Virus record (IMG/VR): IMGVR_UViG_3300047457_000932
Coordinates: 1 to 30,458 of that record
Length of the DNA: 30,458 nt
Source: a virus
Reading direction: 5' to 3' (one strand)
Shown: positions 10,162 through 19,100 of the stretch, piece by piece
Numbering within the stretch: position 1 is the stretch's first letter
Layout: every line of letters starts with the position of its first letter
The notes under the pieces: model-generated
Seen by the model: only the letters and a program-made list of their open reading frames with translations
Told to the model about the DNA's origin: nothing
Database searches by the model: none
Position numbers and translations under genes: made by a program

Positions 10162-11688
10162 ATGGAAAAAGCGGAATTAGCTGCCGAGTTTAAATTATGT
10201 AAAGAAAACCCAGTATATTTTATTTCTAAATATGTTAAGGTTGTTCACCCTGTTCGTGGCTTAGTTCCATTTAAACTTTATCCATTCCAAGAAAAAATCT
10301 TAAAAGATCTAGAAGCTCACAGATTTAATATTCTCCGTAAGTTTCGTCAGGCAGGATGTACAACGATTGCTGCTGCTTATTCTCTCTGGTTTATTATATT
10401 TAACAAACATAAATCAGTTGTAATCTTGTCTAGAGGGGATGCTGAATCAACTGAGGTTTTAGATAGAATAAAAGTTATGTACGATGAGCTTCCAGCATTT
10501 CTTAAGCCTGGAATTATTGAGGATAACAAACACACTTTTAAGTTAGCTACTAACTCTACGATAAAATCTAGGCCATCAGGCAAGCAATCAGGTCGTTCAC
10601 TAGCTGGTTCTTTGCTTATAATCGACGAGGCTGCGTTCATTGAGAACATTGATACCATTTGGGCTGCTGTATACCCGATTATTTCTACAGGTGGTAGAGC
10701 GTTCGTTCTTTCAACTGTTAATGGTGTGGGTAATTGGTATCACGATGTTTACAGCAAGGCTATAAACAAAGAAAATTCTTTCAATCCAATAGATATTCGT
10801 TGGCAAGACCACCCCGAATATAAACGCCATGATGGATTTGATTGGCTTTATAAAGAAATGGAAGAGAAGGGGTTGGATGTTGATAAATGGGAAAAGACTA
10901 CCCGAGCTAATATGCCTATGCGTCAATGGATGCAGGAATATGAAGGGGCTTTCCTTGGAACGGGCGAGACTTTTATTGCTGGAGAAATTTTAACTAGAAT
11001 TAATTCTCAGACGGCAACTAATTATATTCAGAAATATGAAAATAAAATGAGAGTTTTCCAAGAACCTCAACCTTATTATACTTATATTCTAGGTTGCGAC
11101 ACTTCTTTGGGGGGAAATCGAGATTATTCTGCCTTTCATATAATTAATTGTTATAATGGGCAGCAAGTTGCAGAATTTTATTCGAATAATACGCCAATAA
11201 ACGAGTTTGCATCAATTATAGCTACTGAAGCAAGTATATATAATATGGCTTATGTTTTGCCCGAACGAAATACGATTGGAAATAACTTAATAGACTGGCT
11301 TTTTAATGTTTTGGAATACGAAAACCTATGGTCTGATGAACGAGGTAAGTTTGGATTTCAATTAACATCTCAAAATAGAGAACAACTGCTTGCACTTCTA
11401 GAAGAGGCTATTCGAACTGACATGATTAAGATTAATTCAACAAGAACTTGTGACGAATTATTAACTTTCATCGTAAATGAATCGGGAAAAGCTGTAGCAG
11501 AAAAAAATAAGAATGATGATTTGGTTATGAGTTTAGCTTTGAGTGTTTATGGATATAAAAATCTTATGGACACACTTCCACGGGATATATTACAAGCAAA
11601 TTCCACGGAAGAGCAAAGAATGCCTATGCCAACTAAAGGAAAAAGCCCTATCATCACTGAGGAAGATTACAAATGGCTGATGAGATAA
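10162..11688 (+). CDS. Terminase large subunit (gp17-like packaging ATPase/nuclease)
   Basis: This 508-residue protein is the DNA-packaging motor. The N-terminal ATPase has RKFRQAGCTT (about residues 59-68, the T4-type Walker A), LLIIDEAAF (151-159, Walker B with catalytic Glu) and STVNG (184-188, coupling motif). The C-terminal RNase H-like nuclease has GCDTSLGG (D313), PERN (about 368) and KNDDLVMSLAL (about 453). T4 gp17 is 610 residues, so this version is compact. No SD precedes the ATG; the short leader is AT only. The small terminase subunit is not visible next to it. The gene overlaps the portal gene by 16 bp. Confidence 0.95.
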   Translation: MEKAELAAEFKLCKENPVYFISKYVKVVHPVRGLVPFKLYPFQEKILKDLEAHRFNILRKFRQAGCTTIAAAYSLWFIIFNKHKSVVILSRGDAESTEVLDRIKVMYDELPAFLKPGIIEDNKHTFKLATNSTIKSRPSGKQSGRSLAGSLLIIDEAAFIENIDTIWAAVYPIISTGGRAFVLSTVNGVGNWYHDVYSKAINKENSFNPIDIRWQDHPEYKRHDGFDWLYKEMEEKGLDVDKWEKTTRANMPMRQWMQEYEGAFLGTGETFIAGEILTRINSQTATNYIQKYENKMRVFQEPQPYYTYILGCDTSLGGNRDYSAFHIINCYNGQQVAEFYSNNTPINEFASIIATEASIYNMAYVLPERNTIGNNLIDWLFNVLEYENLWSDERGKFGFQLTSQNREQLLALLEEAIRTDMIKINSTRTCDELLTFIVNESGKAVAEKNKNDDLVMSLALSVYGYKNLMDTLPRDILQANSTEEQRMPMPTKGKSPIITEEDYKWLMR

Positions 11689-13445
11689 AAAATAAAATAA
11701 ATGAAGGCTACACTGAGTTTGGAAATGTAACTCAGCCTGAATTCTATTACCCAACAGGGCCTATCGGTCGTTTTTTTGCTAAATTTTTTGCTAGAAAAGC
11801 TGTAATTCCTCTTCAAAAAGAGTTAGAGGGCAAATCTGGCGATACCATCATTAATGCTGATGTAATTAAGACTGGGGAGCCTACAGACAGTCCCGCAGGA
11901 TCAATTCTTGTTAATAGAACTCCTCTAATACCTCAACTTGAGCTAAATCGTAAAAGAAGATATAAAGAGTATGAGGAGATGGATGGGTATCCAGAGATTT
12001 GCGCTGCGTTTGATATTTATGCAGATGACAGCACTCAAAAAAATAGCCGTAATGATGAGTGGTTAGTAAAATCTAGCAGTCAAGATATAGTTGAAGAAAT
12101 AAATGATCTATTCACTAAGATTGCATTAGATCGTCTTCTTTGGGACATAACAAGAAACACTGTTAAGTATGGGGACTGCTTCGCTGAAATAGTTATTGAT
12201 GTGAACAAGCCTGAACAAGGTGTTCGCAAAATTAAGATACTTAATCCTGGGTATATCTTACGAGTTGAAGATGAATACGGTTACCTAAAGGAATTTTTAC
12301 AAGAGGTTCCAGACAGGATTAGCTTAGAATCAATCGGATCTAATATGTATGGTGGAAATAAACCATCTCAATACATAAAATTAGATAAGAATCAAATTCT
12401 TCACTTCAGACTTCACACATCAGATCCAGCGTTCTATCCTTACGGAAAATCTATAGCTGCTTCTTGCCATCGTACATTCAAATCTCTGCGTATGATGGAA
12501 GATGCAATGATGATTTATAGATTGTCTCGCGCACCAGAGAGACGCATATTCTACATTGATACAGGAAATCTTCCTACACAGAAAGCCGAACTTTTTGTTG
12601 AAAGAGTAAAAGAAAAACTCAAGAAAGAGAAGTTTTATAACACAGTTGCCAATACAGTAGATGCTCGTTACAACCCAATGAGCGTTGATGAGGATTACTT
12701 CGTTGCAACTCGTAATGGAGCAGGAACAAAAATTGATACTCTTAAAGGTGCAGAGAACCTTGGAGAAGTTGACGATGTAAAATACTTTAGAGATAAACTC
12801 CTAGCATCATTAAAAATCCCTAAAGATTATATTGTTGAGTTTGATAAATCTCCAGAAAGAAAAGCTAACTTAGCACAATTAGATGTTAAGTTTGCAAGAG
12901 TAATCATTCGTGTTCAGAAAAACATTGAAGTTGGATTAGAAAATTTAGCTAAACGCCACCTTCAATTAAAAAAATATCCCCCAAGCTTAATTAAAGAACT
13001 TAAAATTAAGTTACCTGATCCTTCTGATATGTTTGCAAAGCGTAAGTTGGATCTTGATGAGCAAAAGACAAGAGTAATTCAAGCTGTAAAGGGATTACAA
13101 ATGTTATCTCAAAAGAGGTTATACAAAGAATATTTTGATATGACTGATTTAGAGATAGAGCAAGTTATGGGAGAGCTAGAAGAAGAGCAAGCACAGGCTT
13201 CAGAAGCTCAAGCGGAGGCCATGCAGACCACTCAACCTATGGCTGGGCCTGGGTATGGTGAGGCAGGGGGTCAAGAAGGGGCTGAAAACGCTCCTCCCAC
13301 AGCCCCTTCCCCAGGACAACAGCCCCCAGTTCAAGAAAGTTTAAGTAAATTATCTTCTATTTTAGATATTTCGGGAAATGATAAGCTAATTTTGGAAAGA
13401 ATTATAGCTAAACAATCCAATAAACTTAAAAATTGTCAAAAATAA
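11673..13445 (+). CDS. Portal vertex protein (gp20-like)
   Basis: This 590-residue protein matches T4 gp20-type portals: RKRRYKEYEEMDGYPEICAAFDIYADDST (about residues 90-118), YGDCFAEIVID, IKILNPGYILRVEDEYG, FYPYGKSIAASCHRTFKSLRMMEDAMMIYRLSRAPERRIFYID, and a distal helical domain. It forms the 12-subunit ring for DNA entry and docking of the terminase. The C-terminal 90 residues (Gln/Ala/Pro/Gly-rich, 'PPTAPSPGQQPPVQ') form a low-complexity extension beyond the usual fold (T4 gp20 is 524). Its start lies inside the terminase gene (16-bp overlap), so expression is coupled. Confidence 0.93.
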   Translation: MADEIKNKINEGYTEFGNVTQPEFYYPTGPIGRFFAKFFARKAVIPLQKELEGKSGDTIINADVIKTGEPTDSPAGSILVNRTPLIPQLELNRKRRYKEYEEMDGYPEICAAFDIYADDSTQKNSRNDEWLVKSSSQDIVEEINDLFTKIALDRLLWDITRNTVKYGDCFAEIVIDVNKPEQGVRKIKILNPGYILRVEDEYGYLKEFLQEVPDRISLESIGSNMYGGNKPSQYIKLDKNQILHFRLHTSDPAFYPYGKSIAASCHRTFKSLRMMEDAMMIYRLSRAPERRIFYIDTGNLPTQKAELFVERVKEKLKKEKFYNTVANTVDARYNPMSVDEDYFVATRNGAGTKIDTLKGAENLGEVDDVKYFRDKLLASLKIPKDYIVEFDKSPERKANLAQLDVKFARVIIRVQKNIEVGLENLAKRHLQLKKYPPSLIKELKIKLPDPSDMFAKRKLDLDEQKTRVIQAVKGLQMLSQKRLYKEYFDMTDLEIEQVMGELEEEQAQASEAQAEAMQTTQPMAGPGYGEAGGQEGAENAPPTAPSPGQQPPVQESLSKLSSILDISGNDKLILERIIAKQSNKLKNCQK

Positions 13446-13452
13446 ACGCATA

Positions 13453-13460
13453 TATAATAA
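13453..13460 (+). promoter_or_regulatory. TATAATAA late-promoter candidate
   Basis: TATAATAA lies between the portal stop and the next gene. If transcription starts about 6-7 nt further, the leader would hold GGAG and then the ATG at 13482, which supports that start. Confidence 0.35.
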
Positions 13461-13481
13461 ATGACATCTATGGAGTCGAAT

Positions 13482-15140
13482 ATGTTTACAACTTTATATG
13501 AAAATCGGGACAAGAAAATATCCCAGTTAGTTAAATTAGGGGATTGCATTGGCAGATCCCTCCGCGAAAATGTATCTTTATTCGCTATTGATGGCTCAAA
13601 CCAAATAGTTACTTACATAACCGAAAGCAATAAGGTTATTAGTGGTAACTTCTCTATAGGTGCAGAGACCTCTATAACTAATATTCGAATTCAGGATAGT
13701 GAAATCTTTGAAGATGACAGTGTTTATCAAAAGTTCATCAATTCAAAAGTTTCTAGCTTTGTAAAAGACATTTATGAGAATGACTACAAGTCTGCTAACT
13801 CAAACTTTGGAGAAATCCTGAGTCTTTGGGAAAATAGACTTAAGTTTGATAATGTTCAAAACAAACTTAATGAAAAGACTGAGAAACTTCGCAAGGTTGA
13901 GAAGATTATGGAGTCCGACGAGTTCAAGAGATTCCTTGAACTTGAGCCTCAAATAGTCCAATTCTTAAAGACTAACTTTAAGAAGATCAGCAGAGTTCCA
14001 GAGATTAGAAATGCTGTTAATCTATCTAATACTATCTCAGAAGCTTTCAATCTACAGCGTCTTGACTACAAGACTCTAGAGGAACAAAAGACTTTTGTTT
14101 TACAGGACGGTCCTACCTCCACGATGTATGACATGATTTGTAGACAAGAACTCGTTAAAAAAGAGTTACTCGAATCAAAGAAAGAATTTGATACGATCTG
14201 GGCTTCAAATCAAGCAATTCAAAAATTGGCTAGTTGCATCTTTGAAGAGGATGCTAAAGTTATAGCTGCTCTATCAGAAGCCATTAAGGAAGTTCCTTAT
14301 GTTGCTTTAGCTTCAAAGAACAATCTATATAAGACTTTCTCAAGCTGCTTGGCCTCGGTTGAAGGTCTCGGAGTTACTGAAAAAGATATTCAAAAGTATG
14401 CTTCAAAGATATTTGAAGCCAAAAAGGAAGTTCGTGAATACCTAATAAACTCCTTGAATGAGAAGTTTGGTATTAATGTTTTAAATCTTCAGGATCCTCC
14501 AAGCTTTAAGAGTTTAGTAAACACGCAAATTATAATCTTTGAAACTCTTTCACGCCTAGCTCCTAATGGTGGAGCAGTCAAAAAGACTCTATCTGAACTA
14601 GCGGAATCTCTCAAGAATAAGTCTGGAGTTGAAGCCATAGATGTAAACGACTTCATTTACAATATGTTCATTAGCTCAGGATACGGTCAGATTCTTGATG
14701 AGAATCGTTTAGTAAGCAAGTACGCTACAATAGATTTTAAGAGAATAGCTAAAGATCTACAAGCTATGTCCTCAGTTGTTGCAGGAATGAGAGACAACCT
14801 AGGACCTAGTGTTGAGCAAGATGATCAATATGAAACAGATGAAAATCTCGACCAAGGTGAGATGGAATCTGAAGAAGGCGAAGAGGAAGCACCAGAGATG
14901 GAGCAGGAGCCAGAAGAAATGGAGGCTCCAGAGCCAGAAGTTCCTCAAGGGCAAGAGATGCCCCCTATGGAAGGAGAACAGGCTCCTGAAGAAGAAATGG
15001 GGGAACAAGTGCCAACAGAAGAAAAGAATCCAGAGCAAATAAAAGCCGATATAGCTAAACTAGAAGCTATGATAAAAGATTTAGCGGATGAGCTAAACAT
15101 GGCTGAAGGCGATACTCCAGAAGAAGAGGAGAACGATTAA
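13482..15140 (+). CDS. Acidic coiled-coil protein, scaffold-like (about 552 aa)
   Basis: I do not recognise a family. The body is helical with coiled-coil stretches (DNVQNKLNEKTEKLRKVEKIME near residue 130). The C-terminal about 110 residues are extremely acidic and Met/Pro/Gln-rich, repeating EEMEAPEPEVP-like blocks, then a helical tip. Position right after the portal, with an acidic extended tail, suits a prohead core or scaffold protein; T4 places its core proteins here. The frame opens at 13461 (559 aa), but I prefer the third ATG at 13482, which has GGAG 6 nt upstream and lies after the promoter-like box. No protease or major capsid gene follows in this window. Confidence 0.7.
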   Translation: MFTTLYENRDKKISQLVKLGDCIGRSLRENVSLFAIDGSNQIVTYITESNKVISGNFSIGAETSITNIRIQDSEIFEDDSVYQKFINSKVSSFVKDIYENDYKSANSNFGEILSLWENRLKFDNVQNKLNEKTEKLRKVEKIMESDEFKRFLELEPQIVQFLKTNFKKISRVPEIRNAVNLSNTISEAFNLQRLDYKTLEEQKTFVLQDGPTSTMYDMICRQELVKKELLESKKEFDTIWASNQAIQKLASCIFEEDAKVIAALSEAIKEVPYVALASKNNLYKTFSSCLASVEGLGVTEKDIQKYASKIFEAKKEVREYLINSLNEKFGINVLNLQDPPSFKSLVNTQIIIFETLSRLAPNGGAVKKTLSELAESLKNKSGVEAIDVNDFIYNMFISSGYGQILDENRLVSKYATIDFKRIAKDLQAMSSVVAGMRDNLGPSVEQDDQYETDENLDQGEMESEEGEEEAPEMEQEPEEMEAPEPEVPQGQEMPPMEGEQAPEEEMGEQVPTEEKNPEQIKADIAKLEAMIKDLADELNMAEGDTPEEEEND

Positions 15141-15141
15141 T

Positions 15142-15597
15142 ATGGCAGGGGTAACTCTTTGTCAAAGAACATTTTCTAAGATGGTATTTATTCCTACAAA
15201 TACCAGTGGATTAGAATTAACTTGCACAGATTCTTCAGGAAACACTATAAATTGCAACTATATTAATGTTCAATTTAGCCCCTCTGCAACTTCAACAGGA
15301 CTTGCTACTCTTTTTGTTGAACCTAGTGGAGGGGTATCTTATACTCAAAATGTTAGTTCTTTATCAAATACTAACTTAAGCGGTGCGGCAGGTTCTGGCG
15401 CAGGAGGGTTCGCCATGGCTGCAATTTTTGGTGATTCTACTTGTTATGAGTATGTTTGTTTACCAAATGAAAATTTTAATAAAGTAATATTTAGAAATTT
15501 GATTATGGGAGGAACTGCGGCTGTAACTTTTGGCACTGTTGTTCCACTAAATCCAGTAAAATTAGGGGATAGGTTCTCTTACACTAAAGGAAGTTAA
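15142..15597 (+). CDS. Small beta-rich virion protein, paralogue A (151 aa)
   Basis: This 151-residue protein is paralogous to the next gene. Both share xxCQRTFSK at residues 6-13, DSSGNTINCNY at about 30-40, a Ser/Thr-rich centre, and YEYxCLPNExFN near 108-120, ending in a VxPxNPxKxxDxxxY motif. The Cys at the same positions suggest a conserved structure. It is likely an ordered beta-sandwich virion protein such as a decoration, neck or fibre-attachment subunit. Start 2 nt after the previous stop; GGAG lies 11 nt upstream. The exact virion role is unknown. Confidence 0.75.
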   Translation: MAGVTLCQRTFSKMVFIPTNTSGLELTCTDSSGNTINCNYINVQFSPSATSTGLATLFVEPSGGVSYTQNVSSLSNTNLSGAAGSGAGGFAMAAIFGDSTCYEYVCLPNENFNKVIFRNLIMGGTAAVTFGTVVPLNPVKLGDRFSYTKGS

Positions 15598-15598
15598 T

Positions 15599-16096
15599 AT
15601 GGCATCAACAACAGTTTGTCAAAGAACTTTTTCTAAAAATTTTCTTAGTAGAGAAGTACCCACTGCAACTCCTGAAATAAGATGTTTTGATAGCAGTGGG
15701 AATACTATAAATTGTAATTATTTTAGTGTATCTATAAGTACAGCATCAGGAACTACTGCTACAAACCCAAGCCCAGTAGTTTTTGTGTCTCCTCATAGTG
15801 GTACTATTAGTATTACAAATGCATTAAGTTCCGTAGCTTTTGCTACCGCTGTTAGTTCTTTAACAGCAGGAAGTTTATCACCTTTAGGAGTTTGCTTATT
15901 AGTCACATCGGGTGTTTCTACTTATGAATACTTATGCTTACCAAATGAATCATTTAATTCAATTCGGATATTGCCCTTTACTCAAAATCCTGCCGGAACA
16001 AATAGTGCATTTAATGTTACTTTAACTTATGGTGTAGTAACTCCTTTTAATCCCATAAAAGCAAAAGATATATATCAATACGATTTAGGTCGATAA
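15599..16096 (+). CDS. Small beta-rich virion protein, paralogue B (165 aa)
   Basis: This 165-residue protein is the second copy of a tandem duplication with 15142-15597. The motifs VCQRTFSK, DSSGNTINCNYF, YEYLCLPNESFNS and VVTPFNPIKAKD align in order with the first copy, while the centre differs (Ser/Thr/Ala-rich, one possible hydrophobic stretch). The start has AAGGAAG 6 nt upstream, in the same AAGTTAATATGGC context as its neighbour. Lying directly before the giant fibre gene, the pair may form a hetero-oligomeric collar or fibre-base element. Confidence 0.75.
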   Translation: MASTTVCQRTFSKNFLSREVPTATPEIRCFDSSGNTINCNYFSVSISTASGTTATNPSPVVFVSPHSGTISITNALSSVAFATAVSSLTAGSLSPLGVCLLVTSGVSTYEYLCLPNESFNSIRILPFTQNPAGTNSAFNVTLTYGVVTPFNPIKAKDIYQYDLGR

Positions 16097-16109
16097 TAAA
16101 AAAATATGT

Positions 16110-19100
16110 ATGGCAACAGTATCATCACTAGTAACTGTATTTTTAGATCCAGATAGTAATGAACCTTTAGCTCTTTCAGCTTTAGGTGAAGGAGATGTTA
16201 TTTCAGAAAGAATCGGAGGCACAGGCCGAACCGATATTTCTGGTTTAGTATCTTCTGTTGGAAATGTTAACATTTCCTATAACTCAACGACTAGACAATT
16301 CGTTGTAGATGAAGTTTCTGGAGTTTCCGCTGAAGTTACTTTTGAATCTGTCAGAGATGCTTTAGCTAGTGGTAGCGGTGAATTAGCTTTCTCTGGAGAT
16401 TTTGTAATCTCTGGTGGTGGTAAGTTTAGAGGGGATTTATCAGGTAATTTATCAGGAACAGCTTTAAGTGCAACAAATGCTATTGCTGTTCCTGGGGTTA
16501 GTATTAATGGTATTGCATTAGAAGCGAACGCTGGAGCGTTTACAACAGGAGATCCAACTAATGAATCCTCTGTTCGAGCAGCTTTAGCTTCCGCTACAGC
16601 AGCGGTAACTTTAAATAATAAAAATTTAAGTGGTGTGGGGGAAATCAGAGCTTCTGTTGTTTCAGCTACAACCTTATCAGGTAACTTATCAGGAGTCGCA
16701 ACAAGAGCGGAAGCAGTTACAGGAGTTTTAATTAATTCAACTTCTTATAACTTATCCTCTGGAACAAGTATAAATATTTCTACTACGGCTACAGTGGATT
16801 TCCCCTCTGTAAGCTCTGCTATATTTTCTGCTACTGGGCCTCTGTTTTTTAATAACCAAGATGTTTCAGGAATAGGTGCTGTAAGAGCAAACAATGTTTC
16901 GGCTACTAATCTTTCTGCTTCTAATAGACTAGCAGCCCCAAGTATTTCAGGAACTAATGCTAGTATAACTAGTAATATTACTGTAACAGGCAATGTTTCT
17001 TCTTTAGGATCTTTTTCTGGTCCTAGTGCAACTATTACAAGCTTTACTGGAACTGATATAAGAGCTACTAATTCAGTATCAGCAGAAAGCTTTAGTGCGA
17101 CTAGTGGTAGAATTTCAACCTTAAGTGCGTTAACTAGTTTTTCTGCTCCAGCAATAAACACAGGCAGTTTAAATGCTACCGCTGGAATGAATGTTACTTC
17201 TACAGCTAGTTTTATTAATAATATTTCAGTAACAGGGTCTATTTCAACTACAGGAGTAGGGGTATTTACAGGAGGCTTAAATGTAACAGGAACAATGAGT
17301 GCTACTGATGTCAGAGGAACCACATCAGTTTCTGCTGCATCTGTTTCTGCTGCTAATACAATTGATGCTCCAATTGTAAGAACTTCAAATTACTTCTCAG
17401 GAAACTTATCAGGAAATGCAGTAAGTGCAAATTATGCATCTGCTATAGAGAATGTAATCATTAATGGAACTTCAGTAAATTTAAGGTCGGGACAATCAAC
17501 AACCATAGCTGCAACAGGCACAGTGTCCTTCAGTGGTGTCAAAGACGCTTTAGAAGCCGCTAGTAGTGGAGTAGGATTTAATAGTCAAGAAATAAGCGGA
17601 ATTAGTACAGGTAGATTTGGTGATCTTAGAGCATCAGCTAGTGTTTCTTCTGCTTCTGCTTTTTCTCCTTTTGCTTCTTCAACTGACATTAGATTTACTA
17701 ATACTGCTTCTGGAACAACTATTCTTGCTTCGGATTCAGTTAGAAGTGATATATTTAGAAATCAAAGCAACACAACATTAGTAATTTCCTCAATTAGTAA
17801 TAATAATATAGATATAAACTCTAATGGAACTGGAATTGTACGAATAATTCCAACTGCCGGAAATGGAGTTGAAATAGGTAGAACAGGAATAACCACAACA
17901 ACTAAAGGTTTACTAAGAGTAAACGAAGCAGCAACTTTTGATAGTTCTCTTTCTGCTAATAGCGTAAGTGGGCTTACAGGAATATTTAATACTAGCTTAG
18001 AAGCTCCAATTGTTAGAAGCACAAACTACTTCTCAGGAAACCTTTCTGGATTAGCAACAAGTGCTGATAATGCTCGATTAATTCCTGGTTGTTTGATTAA
18101 TGGAAGTGCTGTTTCCGCTAATGCATCAATAACAATCGCTGCTGGTTCTGTTGATTTCACTTCGGTTAGCGGTGCTATATTTACTGGCATTGGTCCTTTA
18201 ACATTCAATGGAAAAGATTTGAATGGTGTAGAGGATATATCAGCAAGTGGTGACCTAAGAGCTAGTTCTGTTTCTGCTACTAATGTTAGTGGACTCACAG
18301 GAAGATTCAATACCAGTCTAAGCACCCCTTCATTTACAGGGACTACGACAAATGCGGGAACTCTTTCAGTAACCTCAACTTCTACTTTTGGAAACAATAT
18401 TTCTGTAACTGGAAATACTACAACACTAGATTTTAATGGGGCTAATGCTTCGATTACTTTGGGAGGTGCTAATGCACAAATCTCCTTAACAGGAACAAAT
18501 TCTCATGTTAGTTTGCTTGGTGCAGCATCTTATATTGACACTAGAGATTTAAATAGTGCTGCTATTTATAATACAGGTACAGTTTCTTCACAAGGTCTGA
18601 CAATTAATGGAACTTCTACATTTAATAATACAGTATCTGTAACTGCAAATGGATTAAATGTAACAGGTAACTCAACATTTAATGATGATGTAAATGTTAC
18701 AGGAACAGGAAAACGAATAAAGGCTACTTCTGTTTCTGCAACTAATCTTTCTGGAACATATATAACTGCTGATTTTGGACTAACTGCTCTTGCTCCAGTT
18801 CAAGTTAACTCAACCATAACAACTAATGATTTAGTTTCAAACACTTCAATAAGAGCACCTTCAGTATCAGCAACTACACAGTTCTCTGCTCCTAATGCTG
18901 TTTTAACTGCTGCTACTATTGGAACTGCTAGTATAACTACTGCTAATATTACTAACAGTGTAAATGTAACTGGTGATATTACTGCTGATACAGTAAAAGC
19001 TAGAACTCAATTCTCTGGAGTTAGTGCTACTATTAATGGTAGTGCTACAATAACTGGAGGGCTCACTACAACTTCCTTACAATTAAATGGATCAGGAACA

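Noticed and set aside
16745-17323. 192-codon leftward frame inside the giant fibre gene (and similar ones at 17762, 18026 and 19007)
   Set aside because: The Val/Leu/Pro-rich content mirrors the Ser/Thr/Gly repeats of the fibre gene; they are antisense shadows of repetitive sequence.
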